From a bacterium (lineage in GTDB: Bacteria > Auribacterota > UBA3054 > B51-G9): a stretch of 8,067 nt of DNA. This document shows positions 1-7,000 of this stretch, one piece after another. The notes below the pieces were generated by a model that searched no databases, was not told where the DNA came from, and saw only the letters and a list, made by a program, of their open reading frames with translations. Each line of letters starts with the position of its first letter. The stretch's first letter is position 1. The translations under genes were made by a program, and so were the position numbers. The stretch lies in NCBI GenBank assembly GCA_029933535.1, contig JAOZNZ010000093.1:1-8067 (forward strand), read 5' to 3'.

Positions 1-14
1 TATAAATGTTTCAT
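1..14 (-). CDS. Start of a divergent gene leaving the left edge (partial)
   Basis: Only the first four codons (reading MKHL) and part of a fifth lie in the window, so no function can be given. The minus-strand ATG occupies 14 down to 12. A GAGG Shine-Dalgarno core (minus strand, 23-20) sits five bases upstream of it. An exact-consensus promoter lies at 116-88 on the same strand and would give a leader of about 65 bases. The promoter, ribosome site and start are all correctly ordered and spaced, which is why a gene is called from so few codons. A chance ATG remains possible. Confidence 0.5.
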
Positions 15-87
15 GACATCCTCATGAGTTGAGATATTTAATATTAATTTATGATGCGACAGTAATAAATTATAAAAACTCTGGTTT

Positions 88-116
88 ATTATACACCTTT
101 TATAAGGTTATGTCAA
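88..116 (-). promoter_or_regulatory. Sigma70-type promoter, exact consensus, for the divergent gene
   Basis: On the minus strand the -35 box is TTGACA (116-111) and the -10 box is TATAAT (93-88), with exactly 17 bases between them. Both hexamers match the housekeeping sigma70 consensus perfectly. Transcription would start near base 81 and reach the minus-strand ATG at 14. Confidence 0.75.
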
Positions 117-158
117 ATATATTTAATAATCCCAATTTCGGCGACTAAGTCAAAGGAG

Positions 159-187
159 TTGACGTTTGACGTTTGACGTTGAACGTT
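159..187. repeat. Three TTGACGT heptamers plus a related TGAACGTT unit
   Basis: TTGACGT occurs three times head to tail (159-165, 166-172, 173-179) and is followed directly by TGAACGTT (180-187), which contains the palindrome AACGTT. The array lies between the two divergent promoters, about 43 bases from the minus-strand -35 box and 52 bases from the plus-strand -35 box. It could be a regulator binding array or simple repeat drift; the sequence does not decide. Confidence 0.6.
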
Positions 188-210
188 CCGGACCAAGGAT
201 CACGCGTATA

Positions 211-231
211 CCCCTCCTCAACAAGGAAGGG
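211..231. terminator. Weak hairpin just before the plus-strand promoter
   Basis: CCCcTCCT (211-218) can pair with AGGAaGGG (224-231) across a five-base CAACA loop, giving seven pairs and one C/A mismatch. The downstream plus-strand sequence (AGTTTACTTTG) has no good T run, so termination activity is doubtful. It lies directly upstream of the -35 box at 240. Confidence 0.25.
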
Positions 232-239
232 AGTTTACT

Positions 240-268
240 TTGACTATTAGTATGTTTTATGATATAAT
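240..268 (+). promoter_or_regulatory. Sigma70-type promoter for the remnant and broken beta-helix gene
   Basis: TTGACT (240-245), a 17-base spacer and TATAAT (263-268) form a near-perfect sigma70 promoter. The expected start is near 275, about 33 bases before the ATG at 308. The short ORF at 308-409 would be read first, then the palindromic repeat near 408-446, then the beta-helix gene at 483. Confidence 0.75.
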
Positions 269-307
269 AGTTTCAAGCATTCCGAAGAGGTAATTTAGGA
301 GACTACC

Positions 308-409
308 ATGAAATCATCAGTCAAATTCACATTCAAGTCAATTATATTTTTCACTTTATTATCGGAGGAAATTAAAATCAGAGATTTAAATTTAGTATTT
401 AAATTCTAA
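308..409 (+). pseudogene. 33-codon signal-peptide remnant of a secreted-protein gene
   Basis: This small ORF starts MKSSVKF and has a hydrophobic IIFFTLLS stretch, then SEEIKIRD and a short tail. It has an excellent ribosome site (AGGAG at 297-301, six bases from the ATG) and a strong promoter upstream, so it is probably expressed. Its first 20 residues resemble the signal peptides of the later genes: the LLSEEIKI position matches FTSQKIFP of the protein at 1893. Nothing of a mature domain follows. The stop TAA (407-409) lies where the palindromic repeat begins. The likely reading is a gene cut down to its export signal; a leader peptide for the next gene is the alternative. Confidence 0.5.
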
Positions 410-446
410 ATTTATCCCGAGGCTCTCTCTCGCTCGTGGAGAAATT
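384..446 (+). repeat. Palindromic dispersed repeat, copy 1
   Basis: The core TAAATTTATCCCGAGG begins at 407 and continues through CTCTCTCTCGCTCG to GGAGAAATTT near 446. It matches copy 4 at 7451 over the left arm exactly and over the right arm loosely. An AT-rich hairpin precedes it: ATTTAAAT (384-391) and ATTTAAAT (397-404) around a five-base loop. The position is between the truncated ORF at 308-409 and the next gene at 483. Confidence 0.65.
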
Positions 447-482
447 TCCTAACCAAACAATTTAAATAGACAAATAATTGTA

Positions 483-1151
483 ATGAGATATCAAACATTG
501 AAAACAGTAGTTACACTTATTCTGTTATCTTTTTTTGCATCGCAAAGAATAATAGCCGTCACTAAATATGTCGGTACAACCGGAACACCTTCGGGAAACT
601 ATTTCACCGATATTCAATCTGCGGTTGACGCGAGTTCCGCAGGTGATTTGGTACTCGTTTCTAATGGCGTTTATTCAGTTGGCGAAAGAGTCACACCGGG
701 ACACGATCTTACCAATCGGGTTGTAATAACGAAAAATATAACTGTTCGCAGCGTTAACGGTCCGAAAAATACAATAATTCTTGGCAAAGAAGCGCCAGGC
801 GGAAGCTTTGGTCCCGGAGCTGTTCGCTGCGTTTATATGGAATCTGGCACAATCAGTGGTTTTACAATTTCAAACGGTAATACACTTACATCCGGTAGTG
901 ATATTTACGAAAAATTTGGCGGAGGAATTTGGCTGACGAACGGCTGCATAGTAACTAACTGCACAATCATCGGCAATAACGCCGACCTGTCCGGCGGAGG
1001 AGCGTACTGCTCCGGCGGTTCGCTTTTCGATTGTACTATCAGCCAGAACAGCGCACAGGACAGCGGCGGCGGCGTGTATTGCAATGTAGGCAGTACTGTA
1101 ACCCCAGAATTCACAATGGATTGGTTGACATGGGCGCATACGAATATTTAA
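483..1151 (+). CDS. Truncated secreted right-handed beta-helix protein (frame broken by deletion)
   Basis: The 222-residue product begins with a signal peptide (about residues 1-26, core TLILLSFFASQRIIA). It continues like its neighbour at 1893 through the conserved TDIQSAV-DASSAGDLVLVSNGVY region and two to three Gly/Cys rungs (GGGIW, GGGAYC, GGGVYC). At about base 1100 (residue 206) homology to the neighbour's helix stops. The last 16 residues are out of frame with the homologous C-terminal part, which continues at 1103-1501. Compared with the paralogue, about 840 bases are missing at the join if the rungs are aligned one to one. No Shine-Dalgarno is seen before the ATG, and upstream in-frame codons offer no better start. 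The product would lack the anchor-Q region and C-terminal module, so it is probably a pseudogene in practice, though a short secreted helix cannot be excluded. Confidence 0.7.
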   Translation: MRYQTLKTVVTLILLSFFASQRIIAVTKYVGTTGTPSGNYFTDIQSAVDASSAGDLVLVSNGVYSVGERVTPGHDLTNRVVITKNITVRSVNGPKNTIILGKEAPGGSFGPGAVRCVYMESGTISGFTISNGNTLTSGSDIYEKFGGGIWLTNGCIVTNCTIIGNNADLSGGGAYCSGGSLFDCTISQNSAQDSGGGVYCNVGSTVTPEFTMDWLTWAHTNI

Positions 1152-1501
1152 GCGGAAAGATTCCTGTAACCAGTTCAAGGTGGAAACTGAAGAACAAGAA
1201 AAAAGGTGCTCTTAAAGGAAAACCGATAACTCCGCTGCTTAGATCTCACCTGACAAACGGCTACGGCGTTGGAATCTGGAATCTTGAGACGGACAGCAAT
1301 GTTGATGGCCCGCGCCAGCTTACCGCGAAAAACAAAAAAGAGACTGTCTGGATTTTCAAAGATAAGACCGATAAGACGGCGAAAATAATTTATAGTGAAA
1401 AACACAATGCGAAAAAAGATATTTACAAGACAAAACTGAAATATGTTTTGCAAGGGCAAATCCCCGAATCTAATATGGTGTACATCGCTCCGCTTGAATA
1501 G
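1103..1501 (+). pseudogene. Detached C-terminal part of the broken beta-helix gene
   Basis: In the frame one base back from the upstream ORF, translation resumes with PRIHNGLVDMGAYEY, which matches PRIYNTIVDMGAFEF of the intact paralogue (about residues 461-475). A Lys-rich module of about 106 residues follows and ends in VYIAPLE. By hand alignment that module differs from the paralogue's at about 13 positions (near 88% identity). The fragment has no start codon or ribosome site at the join; the ATG at 1031 reads nonsense in this frame before reaching the homologous part. It is the stranded 3' end of the gene that starts at 483. The good reading-frame preservation implies that the deletion is recent. 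Confidence 0.75.
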
Positions 1502-1726
1502 GTAAATGAATTTATTGCTGTAAACAGCATTATGCGGTGGGAAAACACATCTACTTCCGGTGTTTCGGGCACTTTTTTCACCGATTTGTCGAAAGCATGG
1601 ACTATTTTGGGAATTGAACTTGTGCTGGACGCGAATATTGTTATTTTCTCCGGCTCAAATATTTTTGGCGATGTATCCACTGACAGCATTACAATAGACT
1701 TAGTGCCGGAACCTTGCTATTTATAA
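1502..1726 (+). pseudogene. C-terminal remnant of a PEP-CTERM secreted protein
   Basis: The frame of the preceding module continues open right after its TAG stop and reads 74 codons ending VPEPCYL then TAA. VPEP is the hallmark of PEP-CTERM sorting signals, recognised by exosortase in Gram-negative bacteria. Here the expected transmembrane helix is cut by the stop; after it the same frame reads FIIYSFK and a second stop, so the hydrophobic part is present but interrupted and the usual Arg/Lys tail is lost. An ATG at 1532 exists but has no ribosome site. The body (LSKAWTILGIELVLDANIV) looks like ordinary beta-rich protein. The segment reads as the tail of another gene, fused behind the broken beta-helix gene. 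Confidence 0.55.
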
Positions 1727-1752
1727 TTTATTATTTATAGTTTTAAATAGAG

Positions 1753-1829
1753 AAAATTAATTCCGATCGCGCCAAGCGCATAGGGATAAATTTAAAATTT
1801 AAAATTCATATTGTATTCAAAATGAATTT
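1753..1829 (-). repeat. Palindromic dispersed repeat, copy 2 (inverted)
   Basis: Read on the minus strand, the core from 1793 to 1753 starts AAATTTATCCCTATGCGC and ends GATCGGAATTAATTTT, matching copy 4 in both arms. As in copy 4, a perfect AAATTCAT/ATGAATTT hairpin (1802-1809 with 1822-1829) lies outside the AAATTTATCCC arm, separated from it by a short TAAATTTT-type spacer. The element directly follows the PEP-CTERM remnant that ends at 1726. Confidence 0.7.
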
Positions 1830-1892
1830 ACTCAGAGTGAAATCACAGATCCCGGCCTCAGAATGAACGTCGGGACGACAAAGGAGGCAATC

Positions 1893-3683
1893 ATGAAAAC
1901 ACCTATCAAAATTATCGCAGTTTTAGTATTAATTTTTTTCACATCGCAAAAAATATTCCCGGCAACTTATTATGTCAGTCCATCCGGCGTGCCGTCCGGG
2001 AACTATTATACCGATATTCAGTCTGCGGTGAACGCATCTTCCGCGGGAGATTTGGTACTTGTTTCCAACGGGGTTTATAATTCCGGCGGTGGGCTTACAC
2101 CCGGATACGTGCTTACCAACCGCGTTGTAATAATCAATAACATTACCGTCCGCAGCGTCAGCGGTCCGGAAAATACAATAATTCTGGGAAATGAAGCTAT
2201 TGGCGGCGGAACAGGCGATGGGGCAGTCCGTTGCGTTTTTATGACCTCCGGTTCGCTTTCCGGTTTTACACTGTCAAACGGTTTTACGAGTTCATCCGGG
2301 AGTTATGATTATGATCAAAAAGGCGGGGGTATTTGGCTTACAAACGGCTGCATAATTGCTAATTGTATTATCAGCAGAAATAGCGCGGATGATGGCGGAG
2401 GCGGTGTTTACTGCTATTATGGCGGCACGATTTCCGATTGCATTATCAGCGGGAACAGCTCGTATCGTGGCGGGGGAGTGTACTGTTATTATGGTGGCTC
2501 GGTTTCCGATTGTAATATCTCCGGCAACACCGCGGAATATGGAGGCGGCGTGAACTGCGATAACGGCGGTTCGGTTTCCTTTTGCACCATCAGCGGGAAC
2601 GGTGCGGGTTTTTATGGCGGCGGCACGTACTGCTATTCCGGCGGCACGGTTTTCGATTGTTTCATCAGCGGCAACACCTCGGAATATGGCGGCGGGGCGT
2701 TTTGCGATTGCGGCGGCACGGTATCCGATTGTACTATCATCGGGAATACTGCGGTTTATAATGGTGGAGGCGTGAGCTGCGATTACGGCGGCACGATTTC
2801 CGGTTGCACTATCAACGGGAATACCGCGGAATATGGTGGTGGCGCATACTGCAAATCCAGCGGTGCTCTGACTAATTGTCTGATTTGCGGAATGAATACC
2901 GCAACTTATGGCGGAGGTTCTTATTTAAAAGATGGCGGTGAGATATACAATTGCACCATTGCGGGAAATAATGCTTCAGGTTACGGTGGAGGTATTTGTA
3001 CTACTAACGGCGGGACAGTTGTGAATGTAATTATTTACGAAAATCAAGCGCTTTTGGGAAATGATAATTGGCGCAATTATGCTTCCGGTGCGCTTTTTAG
3101 TTATTGCTGCACTACTCCAACAAATGGTTTGCCGGGTGGTAACGAATGTATTTTCGATAATCCAATGTTTGTCATAGCGGGATCGGATTATCATCTCCTG
3201 GAAATTTCACCTTGCGTAGATACAGGTTATAATATGCCCTGGATGATTGGCGCGAATGATTTGGAAGGTGCGCCGCGAATTTATAACACCATAGTTGATA
3301 TGGGTGCTTTTGAATTCTCGCCTGTAAGTCCGTTTATCGGAATTCCCGTAGCCAGTCCAAACTGGAAATTGAAGAACAAGAAAAAAGGTGTTCTTAACGG
3401 AAAACCGATAACCCCGTTACTTTATTCTTATCTGACAAATGGCTACGGCATTGGAATTTGGAATCTTGATACTGACAGCAATGTTGACGGCCCGCGCAAG
3501 CTTACCGCGAAGAACAAGAAAGAAACTGTTTGGGTTTTCAAAGATAAAGCCGACAAGGCGGCGAAAATAATTTACAGTGAAAAGTATAACAAGAGAAAAG
3601 ATATTTACAAGACGAAGCTGAAATATGTTTTGCAGGGGCAAATCCCTGAATCTAATATGGTTTATATCGCCCCGCTTGAATAG
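1893..3683 (+). CDS. Secreted right-handed beta-helix protein with anchor-Q-like end and Lys-rich C-terminal module
   Basis: The protein has 596 residues. The start at 1893 is chosen over the in-frame ATG at 1863 because AAGGAGG (1881-1887) lies five bases upstream and a signal peptide follows at once (core IIAVLVLIFFTSQKIFPA). Residues about 25-143 form the conserved N-terminal helix part (TDIQSAV, SAGDLVLVSNGVY). Residues 144-388 hold ten rungs of about 24 residues with the pattern GGG-x-x-C ... GG(T/S)(I/V)S-x-C-x-I-x-GN, similar to Chlamydia Pmp-type GGAI/FxxN repeats. Residues about 389-475 (FDNPMF, GSDYHLLEISPCVDTG, VDMGAFEF) resemble the 'choice-of-anchor Q' region. Residues 491-596 are a Lys-rich module shared with the broken gene upstream. 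There is no PEP-CTERM motif. No catalytic residues were recognised; a surface, adhesive or carbohydrate-binding role is inference. Confidence 0.9.
   Translation: MKTPIKIIAVLVLIFFTSQKIFPATYYVSPSGVPSGNYYTDIQSAVNASSAGDLVLVSNGVYNSGGGLTPGYVLTNRVVIINNITVRSVSGPENTIILGNEAIGGGTGDGAVRCVFMTSGSLSGFTLSNGFTSSSGSYDYDQKGGGIWLTNGCIIANCIISRNSADDGGGGVYCYYGGTISDCIISGNSSYRGGGVYCYYGGSVSDCNISGNTAEYGGGVNCDNGGSVSFCTISGNGAGFYGGGTYCYSGGTVFDCFISGNTSEYGGGAFCDCGGTVSDCTIIGNTAVYNGGGVSCDYGGTISGCTINGNTAEYGGGAYCKSSGALTNCLICGMNTATYGGGSYLKDGGEIYNCTIAGNNASGYGGGICTTNGGTVVNVIIYENQALLGNDNWRNYASGALFSYCCTTPTNGLPGGNECIFDNPMFVIAGSDYHLLEISPCVDTGYNMPWMIGANDLEGAPRIYNTIVDMGAFEFSPVSPFIGIPVASPNWKLKNKKKGVLNGKPITPLLYSYLTNGYGIGIWNLDTDSNVDGPRKLTAKNKKETVWVFKDKADKAAKIIYSEKYNKRKDIYKTKLKYVLQGQIPESNMVYIAPLE
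2322..3056 (+). repeat. Ten tandem beta-helix rungs coding for GGG...C...C...GN units
   Basis: Ten units of roughly 66-75 bases each encode GGG at the start, a Cys two or three residues later, a GG(T/S) turn, a second Cys and an I-x-GN step. About 20 cysteines fall in these 245 residues, usually two per rung at equivalent positions. Units 9 and 10 lose one Cys each. The units differ at the DNA level, so this is an old expansion rather than a fresh one. Confidence 0.85.
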
Positions 3684-3752
3684 ACAAATGATTTTCAATA
3701 GAAGAGATTCACAATTTCCGTGAAGCTACATTAACCTTAAAAACGCAGTTGA

Positions 3753-3824
3753 AATGATAATAAGCTCGCAATCGACGATAAACAGGTGGATTACGCTATT
3801 TCTCTCTTTAACCCAATGGGTTAG
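3753..3824 (+). pseudogene. Possible 3' scrap of an unidentified gene
   Basis: In one frame, NDNKLAIDDKQVDYAISLF runs to NPMG and a TAG stop. Its composition looks protein-like, unlike the surrounding AT-rich DNA. Another frame just upstream (about 3710-3749) reads FREATLTLKTQLK, which would join to it across a frameshift. There is no start codon or ribosome site. The stretch is too short to assign, and a chance reading frame is quite possible. Confidence 0.2.
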
Positions 3825-3895
3825 AGAATTCTAAAAAGCAACTTAATGGAAATAAAACGAATTTGAGAAAATATGATAATTCATTTTTTTATTTT

Positions 3896-4004
3896 GACAG
3901 AATCATGGTCGACAGAATCATTTATAAAAGGAAATAAACCTGTATAAAATTAAATTAGTCAAAATAATTGAAACCAAATTAATATTTAAAAAATGATTCT
4001 GTCG
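3896..4004. repeat. Small element bounded by GACAGAATCAT direct and inverted repeats
   Basis: GACAGAATCAT occurs at 3896-3906 and again at 3911-3921 (15-base period). Its inverse ATGATTCTGTC occurs at 3993-4003. The inner pair is longer: CGACAGAATCATTT (3910-3923) is the exact reverse complement of 3991-4004, giving 14-base inverted repeats around 67 AT-rich bases. The interior has no ORF. The layout resembles a miniature transposon-like element or its remains, but no target-site duplication was identified. Confidence 0.6.
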
Positions 4005-4095
4005 CCAAAGATTTTTTAACCAATATCGTAATTATTGAAAAACACGTAAATTCTACTGCGTTATTTAGGATTAATATTAAACCGAGGAAGAAACC

Positions 4096-7000
4096 ATGAG
4101 AACAGTTATCAAAACAACAATTTTTATATTAATATTTTTTACATCGCAAAAAATATCAGCTGATTCACATTATTTGCATAATACTAACTTCAAATCCAAA
4201 ACTCCGATATTTAGGACGCTGGGGATCCGAAATTCTCCAGGCACGGCAGCGTCCATCCATTCCTCCATACCTCCAACACTCCAACACTCCAATATTCCTT
4301 CTCCCATGGCTCCTCTCTACGGTGCGGAGGTAAAACTGACCGCCTCTGATGCAGAGATGGACGATCGGTTCGGCGGTTCGGTTGCTGTTGCCGGAGATGT
4401 TGCAGTTGTTGGTGCCAAAAGCGAAAATTCCGGCGGATCTTATGCCGGTGCGGCGTATATCTTCGAGCGGAATTCCGGTGGTGTCAACGCATGGAGTGAG
4501 GTGAAAAAACTTATTGGCTCTGATCCCCAAGCTTCCGGTAAATTCGGCTGTTCAGTGGCAGCTTCCGGAGATGTTGTGGTTATAGGCGCGAGTCAATTGA
4601 ATACAGGTGGCCCCCTTGCCGGTGCGGCATATGTGTTTGTACGTACAGCAGGATACACAAATGCCTGGGGAGAGGTGAAAAAGCTGATTGCATCCGATTC
4701 GGAAGCGAATGATCACTTCGGTTGCTCAGTCGCAATAGCGGGAGATGTCGCGGTTGTTGGCGCGTACAGCGAGGATGTAGGCGGAGTTTCTGCCGGTGCG
4801 GCGTATGTTTTTGAACGAAATATGGGCGGTACCAATAACTGGGGTGAAGTGAAAAAATTGATGGCTTCCGATGCGGAGGGAGATGATTACTTCGGTCATT
4901 CAGTTGCAGTAGCAGGCGATGTAGCGGTTATCGGCGCGTTCAGCAAGAATAATTCTGCCGGTGCTGTTTATATCTTTGAGCGCAATGCGGGTGGCACCAA
5001 TAACTGGGGAGAGGTAAAAAAACTGACAGCATCCAATTCGCAATCGGATTATTACTTTGGGCGCTCGGTGGCAATAGCGGGTGATGTGGTGATTGCCGGC
5101 TCGTATGGAGAATCTTCCGGAGGTTTTTTGGCCGGTGCGGCGTATATTTTTGAGCGGAACGCATATGGCATTAATAACTGGGGGGAGGTGAAAAAATTGA
5201 TTGTGTCCGATGCGGATGAATATGATAAATTCGGTTGTTCGGTTGCAGTTGATGGAGATGTGGTCGTTGTCGGCGCGCTTCTCGAAGATGCCGGTTTTTT
5301 TGATGCCGGTGCTGCATATGTTTTCAAGCGGAATGCCGGGGGTATTAATGCCTGGGGAGAGATAAAAAAAATAACCGCATCTGATCCTGATGGGAGCAAT
5401 TACTTTGGTCAATCGGTTGCCGTTGCGGGTGATGTAGCGGTTATTGGTTCCTCTGGCGATGATTCCTGTGGAGCCAATGCCGGTGCGGCGTATATCACAC
5501 CAGTTTTTTGCCAAACTAAAAATTTCATAGAAACAGCAAAAAAAACTGCTTCCGACGCAGAGGCATACGATTATTTAGGATATTCTGTCGCAGTAGCAGG
5601 CGATGTGGCAGTTGTTGGTGCGTATCAAGAAAATGCGGGTGGTTCTAAAGCCGGTGCAGCTTATATCTTTGAGCGAAACGCAGGAGGGATTAATGTCTGG
5701 GGTGAAGTGAAAAAACTAATTGCTTCCGATGCGGAGTCAGACGATTGGTTTGGTAAATCCGTTGCAGTATGGGGCGATGTTGTGGTTGTCGGAGCGGAAG
5801 GCGAAGATTCAGGTGGTTCTAATTCCGGTGCGGCATATATTTTCGAACGTAATGCCGGCGGCATCAATGCCTGGGGAGAAGTAAAAAAACTGACAGCTTC
5901 CAACACCCAGGCAACCAATAATTTTGGTGTTTCAGCAGCAGTATGGGGCGATGTAGTAGTTATCGGAGCAAACTGGGAGGGTTCCGGCGGCTTTAAAGCC
6001 GGTGCAGCTTATATCTTTGAGCGAAACGAGGAAGGTATTAATGCCTGGGGAGAAGTAAAAAAATTGACCTCCTCCGATGCGGAGGAATATGATTACTTTG
6101 GTCGATCTGTTGCAGTGGCAGGTGATGTTATTGTAGTTGGCGCGGATTTTGAGAATAGCGCGGGTAACGATTCCGGCTCGGCGTATATTTTCGAGCGGAA
6201 TAAGAATGGTATCAATGCCTGGGGTGAAACGAAAAAACTAATTTCTTCCGATGCACAACCGAATGATTACTTCGGATATTCAGTCGCAGTGGCAGGAGAC
6301 GTTGTGATTGCAGGCGCGATTTGCGAAGACTCCGGAGGTACTAATGCCGGTGCGGCGTATATTTTCGAACGGAACACGAATGGTATTCATGCCTGGGGCG
6401 AGGTGAAAAAACTAACCTTTTCTGACGCGCAGCCGAATGATTATTTCGGCTGGTCGGTAGCAGTTGCCGGAGATGTGGCTGTAGTTGGAGCCGGTAGTGT
6501 TAATGTCGGTGCCGTGTATGTTTTTGAACGTAACGCGGATGGTATTAACGCGTGGGGTGAGATTAAAAAACTGACATCTGAAAACACGCAGTCAGACGAT
6601 TTTTTTGGTAAGTCTGTCGCAATGGGCGGGGATGTGATAATCATCGGAGCGTTGGGGGATAATGACAGTAATATGGATGCCGGTGCGGTGTATGTATTTG
6701 AAGAGTTTATATCTTTAGCGCCGCAAATATCTACCAACGTGTTAATTTTTCCCTCGTCAAGCAGTGAACTTTTTGAAGGCGATTTAACAAATATTATCTG
6801 GAAGTTTGAAGAAATTACAGATGATCTTGACGGCACGAATTTAACGATTTCAAAAATCTCCGTGCATATCGCGGAAACAACAAATGAAGTCGCGACAGTT
6901 ACGAATAATATTGATAATTTGCTTGGGGAAATTCCGTGGCTTGTTCCGGATAATTTAACCGGCGGGTATACTGATTATGTTTTAAAATTTGAAGTAGTTG

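Larger units (their letters stand above)
3684..4095. other. 412-base spacer with repeats but no intact gene
   Basis: No ORF with a convincing start spans this stretch. It contains a possible coding scrap (3753-3824), a hairpin without T run (TCTTTAACCC 3805-3814 with GGGTTAGAGA 3818-3827) and a repeat element with GACAGAATCAT units (3896-4004). An AT-rich leader with a ribosome site (GAGGAAG, 4084-4090) then precedes the next gene. No promoter close to consensus was found; TTGAAA at 4035-4040 lacks a well-placed -10 box. Confidence 0.5.

Noticed and set aside
1031..1102. Separate gene starting at the ATG at 1031
   Set aside because: The first part reads the rungs out of frame (Arg/Gln-rich nonsense). 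Only from about 1103 is the frame homologous to the paralogue.
1031..1151. Programmed ribosomal frameshift joining the two parts of the broken beta-helix gene
   Set aside because: No slippery heptamer or downstream stem was seen, and the homologous region between the two parts is missing, which points to deletion instead.
1863..1892. Upstream in-frame ATG for the intact beta-helix gene
   Set aside because: It has no ribosome site and adds ten residues before a good signal peptide, while AAGGAGG is correctly placed for the ATG at 1893.
2322..3056. CRISPR-like regular repeats
   Set aside because: The periodicity is codon-based and encodes GGG/Cys rungs; there are no identical direct repeats with unique spacers.
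3805..3827. Intrinsic terminator after the intact beta-helix gene
   Set aside because: The ten-pair stem is good, but no T run follows on either strand and it lies more than 120 bases past the stop codon.
4900..5514. Long minus-strand ORF (204 codons) opposite the propeller repeats, and similar antisense ORFs at 4165-4530, 5052-5399, 5661-5918 and 6441-6836
   Set aside because: They are shadows of the repeated plus-strand codons: each repeats the same antisense pattern per blade and has no ribosome site or independent domain.
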